Origin: Pseudomonadota bacterium
GTDB taxonomy: Bacteria; Pseudomonadota; Gammaproteobacteria; Xanthomonadales; Rhodanobacteraceae
Length of the DNA: 59,566 nt
Direction: 5' to 3'
Assembly (NCBI GenBank): GCA_018241145.1
Contig: JAFEEJ010000222.1
Span: forward strand, 1 to 59,566
The notes under the pieces are model-generated. The model ran no database searches, was not told where the DNA came from, and worked only from the letters and a program-made list of their open reading frames with translations. The translations under genes and the position numbers were made by a program. Positions 29,179 through 37,603 of the stretch are shown piece after piece. Each line of letters begins with the position of its first letter. Within the stretch, counting starts at the first letter, position 1.

Positions 29179-30063
29179 TCATGCCGCGTGCGCGAACGGG
29201 GACAGTTCAGCGCGCAGCCGCGCGCGCGCCGGGCCATCGGCCAGTTCCAGCAACGGCAATCTGGGAGTGCCGCGGCACAGCCCGAGTTCCGCCAGCCCCG
29301 CCTTGACCGCCACCGGATTGGGCGCGCAATTCAACGCATCCAGCAGCGGTTGCACGGCATCCATCCATGCCGAGGTTTTCGCCCGGTCGCCGCCGCGCGC
29401 GGCATCGCAGATGGCGCGGAACGCCGCCGGCACGAGGTTGTTGGCGACCGAAACCAGGCCGGACGCCCCGGCGAGCATGGCCTCGGCGGCGCTGCCGTCG
29501 TCACCCGAGAGGAACACGAAACCCGGGCGCGCCAGTTGCGCGAGGGCGTGGATGCGTTCCCTGTCGGCGCGCGCTTCCTTGATTCCCACGATGCGCGGAT
29601 CGTTCCGCAGCTTCGCCACGGTTCCCGGTTCGAGGTCGCAGCCGGTGCGCGCGGGCACGTTGTAGAGCAGCACCGGCAGCCCGCCGTGTTCGGCCACTTC
29701 CATGAAGTGCCGGTGCAGGCCTTCCTGCGTGGGACGCACGTAAAACGGCGTGACCACCAGCGCGGCATCCGCGCCCAGCGCCTGCGCACGCCGGGTCGTC
29801 GCGATGGTCCTGGCGGTCGCCGCCTCGCCGGTGCCGGCGATCACCGGCACGCGTCCGTCGACGCGCTCCACCGCGAACGCCAGCAGGCGATCGTATTCGT
29901 GTTCGTCGAGCATGTGCGCCTCGCCGGTCGATCCGGCGATGACGAGCCCTTGCGTGCCGCCTTCCAGTTGAAGGTCGATCAGGCGCGCGAACGCGTCGAG
30001 GTCCAGGCCACCGTCCGGCGTGAACGGCGTCACCATTGCGCACAGGCTGCCGGCGATTTCCAA
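29179..30063 (-). CDS. dapA: 4-hydroxy-tetrahydrodipicolinate synthase
   Basis: First committed step of lysine and diaminopimelate synthesis. The 294-residue TIM-barrel protein shows GSLCAMVTPFTPDGGLD, IAGSTGEAHMLDEHEY, YNVPARTGCDL (catalytic Tyr) and VGIKEARAD (Schiff-base Lys). The second Thr of the usual TTGE is kept, the first is Ser. The only start covering the conserved N-terminus is TTG 30063, without a clear Shine-Dalgarno. Divergent from gcvR, with bamC 61 bases downstream. Confidence 0.95.
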   Translation of the reverse strand: MEIAGSLCAMVTPFTPDGGLDLDAFARLIDLQLEGGTQGLVIAGSTGEAHMLDEHEYDRLLAFAVERVDGRVPVIAGTGEAATARTIATTRRAQALGADAALVVTPFYVRPTQEGLHRHFMEVAEHGGLPVLLYNVPARTGCDLEPGTVAKLRNDPRIVGIKEARADRERIHALAQLARPGFVFLSGDDGSAAEAMLAGASGLVSVANNLVPAAFRAICDAARGGDRAKTSAWMDAVQPLLDALNCAPNPVAVKAGLAELGLCRGTPRLPLLELADGPARARLRAELSPFAHAA

Positions 30064-30205
30064 GGCGATGTTCGCGTGACGGGATCACGTCATCTTAGCA
30101 GGTCGACCACGCGCGCCATGCCGGCGCGAGGCGCCGGGACGCTTGCGGGCCCTCGGTGGCGGCCGCTATCCTGCCCGCGTCGTCCCCACGGCAGGTCGTC
30201 GATCT

Positions 30206-30763
30206 TTGAACCGCTCCGCACAGCGTCCCGCCAGCGACCATCACCTGCTGATCCAGACGGTCTCGCCCGCGACGCACTCGCCGCTGCTCGCGCTCGCCAA
30301 GCGCATCGCCGATGCCGGCTGCAACCTGATCGACTCGCGCGTTTCCACCATCGGTGCGGACACCTCGGTGGTGTTGCTGGCGCAGGGCGCGTGGGACGCG
30401 ATCGCCAAGCTGGAAAACGCGCTGACGCGCATCGGCCGCGACGAGGAAGTGCGGCTGCTGCACTACCGGACGCAACCGCGCGACGCGCAAACGCACCTGC
30501 TGCCGTACCTCGTCGAAGTGGTCGCCTCCGACAAGCCGGCGGTGCTGGTGGAGTTGATCGAATTCTTCACCCGCCGCGGCATCAGCATCGAACAGCTGTC
30601 GTCGATGCGCTACCGCGCGATGCAGACCGGCGCCGACATGTTCCAGGCGCAACTCACGATCGGCATCCCGGCGGAGACCCACATCGCCGCGTTGCGCGAC
30701 GATTTCCTGGAACTGTGCGACGGGCTGAACCTCGACGCGATCATGGATCCGGTGAAGTTTTGA
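30206..30763 (+). CDS. gcvR: Glycine cleavage system transcriptional repressor-like ACT protein
   Basis: A 185-residue double-ACT-domain protein of the GcvR family (HLLIQTVSPATHSPLLALAK; YLVEVVASDKPAVLVELIEF; FFTRRGISIEQLSSMRYR). GcvR senses glycine and antagonises GcvA in E. coli. Gene order dapA / gcvR / bcp is the same as in E. coli. The start TTG 30206 puts a normal-length leader before the first ACT domain; upstream in-frame starts add non-conserved residues. Confidence 0.85.
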   Translation: MNRSAQRPASDHHLLIQTVSPATHSPLLALAKRIADAGCNLIDSRVSTIGADTSVVLLAQGAWDAIAKLENALTRIGRDEEVRLLHYRTQPRDAQTHLLPYLVEVVASDKPAVLVELIEFFTRRGISIEQLSSMRYRAMQTGADMFQAQLTIGIPAETHIAALRDDFLELCDGLNLDAIMDPVKF

Positions 30764-30765
30764 AC

Positions 30766-31218
30766 ATGAAGATCGGCAACAAGGTTCCCGGACTCGCGGG
30801 CGCGCTCGCCGACGGCGGCACGCTGAAGCTGGCCGACCTGCAGGGCAAGTGGACGGTCCTGTATTTCTATCCGAAGGACAACACCACCGGCTGCACGCGC
30901 GAGGCCGAGGATTTCCGCGACCTGTACCCGAAGTTCAAACGGCGCGGCGCGCAGGTGGTCGGCGTGTCGCGCGACAGCGCGAAATCGCACGCGGGTTTCG
31001 CCGGAAAACACGCGCTGCCGTTTCCGCTGATCGCCGACACGGACGAGAAATGGTGCAAGGCCTTCGACGTGATCCGCGAGAAGACGCTCTATGGCCGCAA
31101 GTTCATGGGCGTGGTGCGCAGCACCTTCCTGATCGATCCCGGGGGCAAGCTGGCGCGCGAATGGCGCGGGGTGAAGGTTCCCGGCCATGCGCAGGCCGTG
31201 CTGGACGCCCTTCCGTGA
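30766..31218 (+). CDS. bcp: Thioredoxin-dependent peroxiredoxin (BCP/PrxQ)
   Basis: Reduces hydroperoxides. The 150 residues hold the peroxidatic Cys43 in YPKDNTTGCTREAEDF. The Cys five positions later, which resolves the disulfide in E. coli BCP, is absent. The only other Cys seen is in EKWCKAF near residue 97, so it may be a 1-Cys or atypical enzyme. ATG lies two bases after the gcvR stop, so the pair is an operon. Confidence 0.93.
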   Translation: MKIGNKVPGLAGALADGGTLKLADLQGKWTVLYFYPKDNTTGCTREAEDFRDLYPKFKRRGAQVVGVSRDSAKSHAGFAGKHALPFPLIADTDEKWCKAFDVIREKTLYGRKFMGVVRSTFLIDPGGKLAREWRGVKVPGHAQAVLDALP

Positions 31219-31248
31219 TGCGCGTTTCCATGATGCGTTTCCCCCCAC

Positions 31249-31277
31249 GAGGCGCCATGCATCCGCGCCCGCGCCTC
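31249..31277 (+). terminator. Weak hairpin after bcp
   Basis: GAGGCGC (31249-31255) and GCGCCTC (31271-31277) form a perfect 7-bp stem with a 15-base loop, followed by TCTAAAG. It lies in the 94-bp gap between bcp and the PhoH gene and may attenuate read-through. Confidence 0.35.
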
Positions 31278-31312
31278 TCTAAAGAGCACACCCCGATCGA
31301 GGTTTCCGCCGA

Positions 31313-32695
31313 ATGATGGTCGATGGCAAGCGCATCTACGCGCTGGATACCAACGTGCTGCTGCACGACCCGACGTCGCTGTTCCGCTTCGAGGAACACG
31401 ACGTGTTCATCCCGATGACGGTGCTGGAGGAACTCGACGAGAAGAAGAAGGGCGGCTCGGAAGTCTCGCGCAACGCGCGCCAGGTCAGCCGCTTCCTCAA
31501 CGAACTGATCGAACGCGGCGACGGCTTCCGGATCGCCGAAGGGCTGCCGCTGGCGTCGCCGGAAGGCGTGAAACTCCGCAGCGGCAACGCTTCCGGACGT
31601 CTTTACTTCCAGACGCGCACCGCCAATGGCAACGGCAAGGCCGACAACCAGATCCTGTCCGCCGTGCTGGAATTGCGCGAGCGCCATTCCGATCGCGACA
31701 TCGCGCTGGTCTCGAAAGACATCAACCTGCGCATCAAGGCCACGATCTACGGCATCCACGCCGAGGATTACGAGAACGACCGCGCGCTGGACGATTTCTC
31801 GCTGCTCTACACCGGCCTCGCGGAACTGCCCGCCGATTTCTGGGACCGGCATCCGGAATTGCGCTCGTGGTCCGAGCGCGGGCACACCTATTACGAAGTG
31901 CAGCCGCGCGAGGACGAGGCCTGGCAGCCCAACGAATGCCTGTACCTGCCCGGCGAGAACAGCGTCGAACTGCGCGTGCTGAACCACGCAGACGGCAAGA
32001 CCAGGCTGGTGCTGCTGGACGACCACAGCCACCCCAACCACAGCGTGTGGGGCATCAGCGCGCGCAACCGCGAACAGAATTTCGCGCTGAACATGCTGAT
32101 GGATCCGGACATCGACTTCGTCACCCTGCTCGGCACCGCCGGCACCGGCAAGACCCTGCTGGCGCTTGCGGCGGGCCTTGCGCAGGTGATGGACCAGCAG
32201 CGCTACCGCGAGATCATCATGACCCGCGCCACGGTTTCCGTCGGCGAGGACATCGGTTTCCTGCCCGGCACCGAGGAAGAAAAGATGACGCCGTGGATGG
32301 GCGCGCTCACCGACAACCTCGAAGTGCTCGCCAATCCGGAAGAAGGTGGTTCGTGGGGGCGGCAAGCCACCAACGACCTGCTGGCCTCGCGCATCAAGAT
32401 CCGTTCGCTGAACTTCATGCGCGGGCGCACCTTCCTGTCGCGTTATCTCATCATCGACGAGGCGCAGAACCTGACGCCCAAGCAGATGAAGACGCTGATC
32501 ACCCGCGCCGGCCCCGGCACCAAGATCGTCTGCCTCGGCAACGTCGAACAGATCGACACGCCCTACCTCACCGAAACCACCTCCGGCCTGACCTACGCGG
32601 TCGACCGCTTCAAGGCATGGACGCATTCCGCGCACATCACCCTGCGCCGCGGCGAACGCTCGCGGCTGGCGGATTTCGCGTCGGAAGCGCTGTGA
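31313..32695 (+). CDS. PIN domain - PhoH ATPase fusion (PhoH2/YlaK type)
   Basis: A 460-residue predicted RNA-processing enzyme. The N-terminal PIN RNase domain (IYALDTNVLLHDPTSLFRF; VLEELDEKK; SKDINLRIKA) keeps the acidic residues. The C-terminal PhoH ATPase has Walker A GTAGTGKT near 274-281, Walker B YLIIDEAQN near 378 and RRGERSRLADFAS at the end. The family is linked to RNA helicase/RNase activity in mycobacteria. It may start at ATG 31316. It is preceded by bcp. Confidence 0.93.
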   Translation: MMVDGKRIYALDTNVLLHDPTSLFRFEEHDVFIPMTVLEELDEKKKGGSEVSRNARQVSRFLNELIERGDGFRIAEGLPLASPEGVKLRSGNASGRLYFQTRTANGNGKADNQILSAVLELRERHSDRDIALVSKDINLRIKATIYGIHAEDYENDRALDDFSLLYTGLAELPADFWDRHPELRSWSERGHTYYEVQPREDEAWQPNECLYLPGENSVELRVLNHADGKTRLVLLDDHSHPNHSVWGISARNREQNFALNMLMDPDIDFVTLLGTAGTGKTLLALAAGLAQVMDQQRYREIIMTRATVSVGEDIGFLPGTEEEKMTPWMGALTDNLEVLANPEEGGSWGRQATNDLLASRIKIRSLNFMRGRTFLSRYLIIDEAQNLTPKQMKTLITRAGPGTKIVCLGNVEQIDTPYLTETTSGLTYAVDRFKAWTHSAHITLRRGERSRLADFASEAL

Positions 32696-32697
32696 GC

Positions 32698-32714
32698 CAG
32701 CCCGGCCCGGGCTG
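32698..32714 (+). terminator. Hairpin after the PIN-PhoH gene
   Basis: CAGCCCG - GCC - CGGGCTG, a perfect 7-bp stem two bases after the stop codon, with no T-run. It lies between convergent genes. Confidence 0.45.
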
Positions 32715-32738
32715 ACCCACGGCGGCGAAAAGCATCGG

Positions 32739-33977
32739 TCAGTTCGGAATGAACGTGATCGACGTCGGATAGCTTCCGTCGGTGCTGCCGAACTTGGTGA
32801 CGAAGGCGCCCAGGTTCAGTTGCAGGTCGTTCGTGCCCACGTTCAACGTGACGTTGCCGATGACCGTCGCCTGCACCGGTTTTCCCGGGTTGCCCGCGGT
32901 GGGGTTGGGCGTGCCGGGATTGAGCGGGGTCGTGCGCACCGGTCCCGCGACGCACCAATTGCGCGGATTGCGCGGGTTCTTGCCGGTGGTGCCGCTGTCG
33001 ATGGTGGGATTCCACGGGTTGATCGTGGAGCCGACGAACGAATCGCAATCCGCCTTGGTGCTGAACACGGGGCCGACCTGCACGCCGTTGACCAGCAGCG
33101 AATCACCGGAAAAATACCCGTACTCGGTGTTGCCGTGGGTGGTGAGGATCACCTGCAGCGTGCCGGTGACGGTCTGCGACCCGTTGCCCGGATCGGGCAC
33201 GTCGATCGTGCCCGCGATGCTGGCGGATGATCCGGTGACGACCGGCGCGCCCATGACCGCCGCAATCGCCGGCTGGCCGGCGGGAACGACGGCGGGTGCA
33301 TTCGACACCAGATCCAGCGAAAAACTGAAGCCGGTGTTGGCGAAAATCACCTGGCCTTGCTGCGTCGTCAGGCCCGGCGGATAGGTCGCGGCGGGAATGC
33401 CGGGATTCATCTGGCCGCTGCTGTCCCAGCAGGGATTGTAGGTTCCGGGGGAATTCGAGTAATTCGGATACGAACCGCCCTTGATCCCGACCCAGATGTC
33501 CTGCGCCGTGCCGGCGAGCTGTGGCGCGAACTTGGCAAGGCTCATGTACGGGAACACGTACGTGGGGAAGGACGTGTTGTAGGTGTTGAACGGCGTGATG
33601 AAGCGCGCCATCTCCACCGCATTGCCCACGTCCGCGAGCGTCGGCTGCACGCCGATCGTTGTCGGGATGTAGGCCACGGCCTCGATGCGATCGAAGGCGT
33701 CACAGCCGCCGTAATAGGTGACCTTCGCCTGCAGGCGCTTGCCCAGTTGCTGTTTCTGCACCCTGCCGAGCTTGACCAGCGTGTACCAGGTCTGGTGAGG
33801 GGCATCGAACAGGACCACCTGGCCGGGCGGCGGCACGTACAGTGGCGGCATGCCGCTGCCGTAAATCGAGAACTGGGGAGCCTGATCGAACAAATGGATC
33901 GTCGCCGCACCGGCGGCGGGCGCGGCGCACGCCGCGACAAGCAACGACAACGGCAACATTCCGTGGAAACGGGCCAT
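32739..33977 (-). CDS. Secreted PNGase F-like protein
   Basis: A 412-residue exported protein with signal peptide (LPLSLLVAACAAPAAGAA). It resembles peptide-N-glycosidase F at several ordered points. GGCDAFDRIEAVAYIP (91-105) matches the family CDxWDR motif with Asp96 at the catalytic Asp, and VEMARFITPF (121-130) matches EIGRFITPY. HGNTEYGYFSGDSLLVNG (281-298) has Glu285 at the catalytic Glu position, and the Cys, NP, R..WC pattern at 311-342 matches the second domain. The second active-site Glu of the flavobacterial enzyme is not evident near IWVGIKGG. An insertion of about 40 residues and a GNPG-rich tail are unusual. The substrate is unknown. Confidence 0.55.
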   Translation of the reverse strand: MARFHGMLPLSLLVAACAAPAAGAATIHLFDQAPQFSIYGSGMPPLYVPPPGQVVLFDAPHQTWYTLVKLGRVQKQQLGKRLQAKVTYYGGCDAFDRIEAVAYIPTTIGVQPTLADVGNAVEMARFITPFNTYNTSFPTYVFPYMSLAKFAPQLAGTAQDIWVGIKGGSYPNYSNSPGTYNPCWDSSGQMNPGIPAATYPPGLTTQQGQVIFANTGFSFSLDLVSNAPAVVPAGQPAIAAVMGAPVVTGSSASIAGTIDVPDPGNGSQTVTGTLQVILTTHGNTEYGYFSGDSLLVNGVQVGPVFSTKADCDSFVGSTINPWNPTIDSGTTGKNPRNPRNWCVAGPVRTTPLNPGTPNPTAGNPGKPVQATVIGNVTLNVGTNDLQLNLGAFVTKFGSTDGSYPTSITFIPN

Positions 33978-34161
33978 TCTCACGACGCACCCCCATTCAA
34001 GGATTAGACAATGCCAAGCGTGCACAATCCGCTCGACGTTCGAGGCCGGCCATCTCCATGTTGGCCTTGCTCCAGTGCACCGATGGTTGCGCTGCCGCCC
34101 GAAACGGACGGCCGACAACCGCCGGAGCGTGGAACCCCCATCGGATTATAGGCTCCGGTTC

Positions 34162-34980
34162 GTGCGATCTATCCAGTCTCCTGCCGTACCTGCGCGTATT
34201 TCGTGTCCGCCCTGCGCATTGACCATCGCCGGCTCGGATTCCGGCGGCGGCGCCGGCATCCAGGCGGATTTGAAGACCTTCGCCGCGCTCGGGGTGCACG
34301 GATTGAGTGCGATCACCGCGATCACCGCGCAGAACACGCGCGGCGTGCGTGCGATCCATCCGGTGCCGCTGCGGCATCTGCGCGCGCAACTGGACGCACT
34401 GTTCGAGGATTTTCCGGTCGCCGCGGTGAAGACCGGCATGCTGGCAGATGCCCGGACCGCGCGCTGCGTCGCACGCGAAATCGAACGGCGCAAGCCGGCG
34501 TGGCTGGTGGTCGATCCGGTGATGGTCGCCACCAGCGGCGCGCGCCTGTTCGACAAGTCCGCGACGCGCCTCCTGCGGGACGAACTGCTGCCACTGGCGG
34601 ATGTGCTGACGCCCAACCTGCCGGAAGCCGAAGCCCTGCTCGGCGCGAAAATCCGCAATGCGCGTGCAGCCGAACGCGCCGCACTCGCCTTGCTGGAACT
34701 CGGCGCAGGCGCGGTGCTGCTGAAGGGCGGCCACGCGACCGGGCGTGAGGTGGTCGACCTGTTCGTCGACGAGCGCGGCACGCTCGAATTCCGCCATCCG
34801 CGTTTGCCGATCGAGGCGCACGGCACCGGCTGCACGCTTTCGGCCGCGCTGGCCGCGGGCCTCGCGAAAGGCGCCGCACCACGCATCGCCGCGCGCCGTG
34901 CGATCGGATTCGTGCAGCGCGCACTGCACAGGGCGTATCGCCCGGGCGGCGGCCGGCTGCACGTGCTGCGTCAAGGCTAG
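34162..34980 (+). CDS. thiD: Hydroxymethylpyrimidine / phosphomethylpyrimidine kinase
   Basis: Phosphorylates HMP and HMP-P for thiamine synthesis. The 272 residues include [66 protein letters not shown] and the ATP/catalytic loop [21 protein letters not shown] 34162 is the best in-frame start before the conserved core; the leader of about 20 residues is slightly long. No TPP riboswitch is recognisable in the 184 bases upstream, and no other thi gene is nearby. Confidence 0.94.
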   Translation: MRSIQSPAVPARISCPPCALTIAGSDSGGGAGIQADLKTFAALGVHGLSAITAITAQNTRGVRAIHPVPLRHLRAQLDALFEDFPVAAVKTGMLADARTARCVAREIERRKPAWLVVDPVMVATSGARLFDKSATRLLRDELLPLADVLTPNLPEAEALLGAKIRNARAAERAALALLELGAGAVLLKGGHATGREVVDLFVDERGTLEFRHPRLPIEAHGTGCTLSAALAAGLAKGAAPRIAARRAIGFVQRALHRAYRPGGGRLHVLRQG

Positions 34981-35012
34981 AATAGGCCGCAGGTCGCACC
35001 CATCTGCGTTTC

Positions 35013-35951
35013 ATGGCCCTTGCCCTTCGCCTTGTCCTGCTGGCGCTGATCCTGCTGTTCCTCGCCTGCGCGTGGGCGGTGCACCTGCGCAGCCGCGTGC
35101 GCCTGCACTGGCGCAAGCAGCTCGGCAGCCACGCGACGGTGTTCGCGCCGTACAACCTGCTGATGTACGCGTTCTCGGCGGTGCCCGCGGGGCCGTTCCC
35201 GGATCGCTCGGGTTTCGGCAACCTCGATCCATTGCGCGACCACTGGGAAACGATCCGCGACGAGGCGCTGCACCTGTTCGACCAGGGCTACATCCGCACC
35301 GCCGAACGCAACAACGACGCCAGTTTCAATTCCTTCTTCAAGGCCGGCTGGAAGCGTTTCTACGTGAAATGGTACGGCGAACCGCTGGCTTCCGCGCAGG
35401 CGCTGTGCCCGCGCACGGTGGCACTGGTGGATGCGATCCCGAGCGTCAAGGCCGCGATGTTCGCGTTGCTGCCGCCGGGAGCCAGACTCAATCCGCACCG
35501 CGACCCGTTCGCCGGTTCGCTGCGCTACCACCTCGGCCTGGTCACCCCCAACGACAACAGTTGCCGCATCTTCGTCGACGGTCGGGAATACTTCTGGCGC
35601 GACGGCGAAGACGTGGTGTTCGACGAAACCTGCGTGCACTGGGCGGAAAACCAGTCGAACGTCACCCGCGTGATCCTGTTCTGCGACGTCGATCGCCCGT
35701 TGCGCGCGCGCTGGATGAATGCGATCAACCACCGCGTCGGCGCCTTCATGGGCCGCATCACGAGTTCCCCCAACACCTCCAGTGAACCGGTCGGTTTCCT
35801 CAATCGCCTGTACGCGCTGGGGCAGCGCAACCGCGAGCGCAGCTCGCGCTTCAAGCATGTCAACCCGCGCCTGTTCCGTGCATTGAAGGCGACCGTCATC
35901 GTGCTGTTGCTGTGGGTGTTGCTGCTCGCGCCCTGGCCGTTGCTGCGCTGA
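35013..35951 (+). CDS. Aspartyl/asparaginyl beta-hydroxylase family, LpxO-like
   Basis: Fe(II)/2-oxoglutarate dioxygenase anchored in the inner membrane, probably hydroxylating a lipid A acyl chain as LpxO does. Of 312 residues, 1-23 form an N-terminal membrane anchor (LRLVLLALILLFLACAWAV) and the last 22 a second membrane segment (ATVIVLLLWVLLLAPWPLLR). Between them are the iron ligands in LNPHRDPFAGSLRYHLGL (HxD) and CVHWAENQSNVTRVILFCDV (His). LpxO itself is the nearest match I recognise; other substrates are possible. Follows thiD by 32 bases. Confidence 0.82.
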   Translation: MALALRLVLLALILLFLACAWAVHLRSRVRLHWRKQLGSHATVFAPYNLLMYAFSAVPAGPFPDRSGFGNLDPLRDHWETIRDEALHLFDQGYIRTAERNNDASFNSFFKAGWKRFYVKWYGEPLASAQALCPRTVALVDAIPSVKAAMFALLPPGARLNPHRDPFAGSLRYHLGLVTPNDNSCRIFVDGREYFWRDGEDVVFDETCVHWAENQSNVTRVILFCDVDRPLRARWMNAINHRVGAFMGRITSSPNTSSEPVGFLNRLYALGQRNRERSSRFKHVNPRLFRALKATVIVLLLWVLLLAPWPLLR

Positions 35952-36010
35952 ACGGTCACATCCGTCCGGACCCGTGCGTCTGTACGGCATATCCCGCGCG
36001 GAATCACGCC

Positions 36011-36907
36011 ATGACACCGACCGCACAGTTCCAGCAACACCGCCCGCGCCTGTTCGGGCTGGCCTATCGCATGCTCGGCACGCCTGCCGACGCCGAAGAC
36101 GTGCTGCACGACGCCTGGCTGCGCTGGAACGCGCAGGACACCGGCGTACTGGATGATCCGGAAGCGTGGCTGGTCACCGTGACCACGCGGCTGGCGCTGG
36201 ACCGCCTGCGCCGCGCGAAGACCGAACGCGCGCGCTACACCGGTCCGTGGCTGCCGGAACCCGCGGCGGAAGCCGGCGACACGCCCGACGCCGCGCTCGA
36301 GCACGACGAGACGTTCACGCTGTCGTTCCTGCTGCTGCTGGAACGGCTCAGCCCGGACGAGCGCGCCGCATTCCTGCTGCACGAGGTATTCGACTACGGC
36401 CATGCGGAAGCCGCGAAGATCTTGGGCATCGCCGAGGACGCCTGCCGCCAGCGCGTGCATCGCGCGAAGACGCGGTTGCGCGAAGGCCGCCCGCGCTACG
36501 AGGTGGACGCGCGGACGCAACGGCGCCTGCTGGAACGCTTCATCGCGGCGATGCGAAAGCCGGACATGGAAACCCTGCGCGCCTTGTTCGCCGAAGACGC
36601 GGTGCACGTCGCCGACAGCGGCGGCGTGGCGCGCGCAACCTTGCACCCGCTGCACGGCGCGGAGCGCCTGGCGCGCCTGTACATGCAGATCGCGCGGCTG
36701 TCGAAGAATGCCGGTTTGCGCTACGAACTGCGCATGCTCAATGGCGCGCCGGCGCTGCTGACCTGGCGGGACGCGGAATTGTTCGTGGCGACCTGGATCG
36801 ATTGCGATAACGACCGCATCACCGCGATCCACGCGATCCGCCATCCCGACAAGCTGGCGCGCATCGAGGCGGTCACGAAGGCGACGGATGGCGCGTCCTT
36901 GCATTGA
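36011..36907 (+). CDS. ECF41-type sigma factor with C-terminal SnoaL-like domain
   Basis: Alternative sigma factor without a classical anti-sigma factor. The 298 residues contain sigma-2 (FGLAYRMLGTPADAEDVLHD, AWLVTVTTRLALDRLR), the ECF41 linker motif WLPEP at 80-84, sigma-4 (LSPDERAAFLLHEVFDYGHA) and an NTF2/SnoaL-like extension that in this group controls activity. The extension's usual DGGGK motif is DSGGV here (202-206). It is followed 42 bases later by a carboxymuconolactone decarboxylase-family gene, the typical genomic partner and usually the target of ECF41. Confidence 0.9.
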   Translation: MTPTAQFQQHRPRLFGLAYRMLGTPADAEDVLHDAWLRWNAQDTGVLDDPEAWLVTVTTRLALDRLRRAKTERARYTGPWLPEPAAEAGDTPDAALEHDETFTLSFLLLLERLSPDERAAFLLHEVFDYGHAEAAKILGIAEDACRQRVHRAKTRLREGRPRYEVDARTQRRLLERFIAAMRKPDMETLRALFAEDAVHVADSGGVARATLHPLHGAERLARLYMQIARLSKNAGLRYELRMLNGAPALLTWRDAELFVATWIDCDNDRITAIHAIRHPDKLARIEAVTKATDGASLH

Positions 36908-36949
36908 ATCGCGGAATCATCCGCCCGGAAAATCACGCAAGGAGTCGAC

Positions 36950-37411
36950 ATGTCCCGTTTCAACGCCAGGAAACACCAAGCTTCGCTGCAACCGCTGTTC
37001 GCGTTGAGCAAACAACTACACGAAAGCACATTGGAACCGGCGCTGCGCCATCTCGTGCTGATGCGCGTGTCGCAGATCAACGGCTGCGCCTGGTGCCTCG
37101 ACATGCACAGCAAGGATGCGCGCGCCGCCGGTGAAACCGAGCAACGCCTGCACGTGCTGCCGGCCTGGCGCGAGACGACGTTCTACAGCGAACGCGAGCG
37201 TGCCGCGCTGGCATGGGCCGAAGCGCTCACCAGTCTTCCCGCCCGCGATCAATCCGTGCCGGATGCGTTGTACGAACAGGCGCGCGCGCAGTTCGACGAA
37301 CAGGAACTGGTGGACCTGACCCTGCTGGTGACCATGATCAATTCCTGGAACCGCATCAACATCGCCGCGCAACCCGAGGTCGGCGACTACAGGCCCGGCA
37401 TGCTCGAGTGA
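36950..37411 (+). CDS. Carboxymuconolactone decarboxylase / AhpD-like protein
   Basis: A 153-residue alkylhydroperoxidase-like protein. The redox motif is NGCAWCLDMHSKDAR (C-x2-C with the following His), the AhpD-type active site, followed by WRETTFYSERERAALAWAEAL. Families of this kind are the commonest neighbours of ECF41 sigma factors. AAGGAG lies six bases before the ATG. The substrate is unknown; a peroxidase or disulfide-exchange role is inferred. Confidence 0.9.
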   Translation: MSRFNARKHQASLQPLFALSKQLHESTLEPALRHLVLMRVSQINGCAWCLDMHSKDARAAGETEQRLHVLPAWRETTFYSERERAALAWAEALTSLPARDQSVPDALYEQARAQFDEQELVDLTLLVTMINSWNRINIAAQPEVGDYRPGMLE

Positions 37412-37603
37412 CTCGGTTACACGCCAGCCCTCGAGTTCATGCAGATCGATGCTCTCTTGAAATGTCGCCAAGGAAGAGTCATTTGAAAGTTCGAAACACA
37501 GCGGAATCCGAACATTCGCAGGCGTCTTGAAGTCGCCGTGCAAGCCGATTTTTTTGTGGTATCGTTCGCAAAGCATGACGTGAATCAGGAAGGGGGGGTC
37601 ACG

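Noticed and set aside
33978..34161. TPP riboswitch upstream of thiD
   Set aside because: No CUGAGA core or matching partner segment could be found in the 184 bases upstream.
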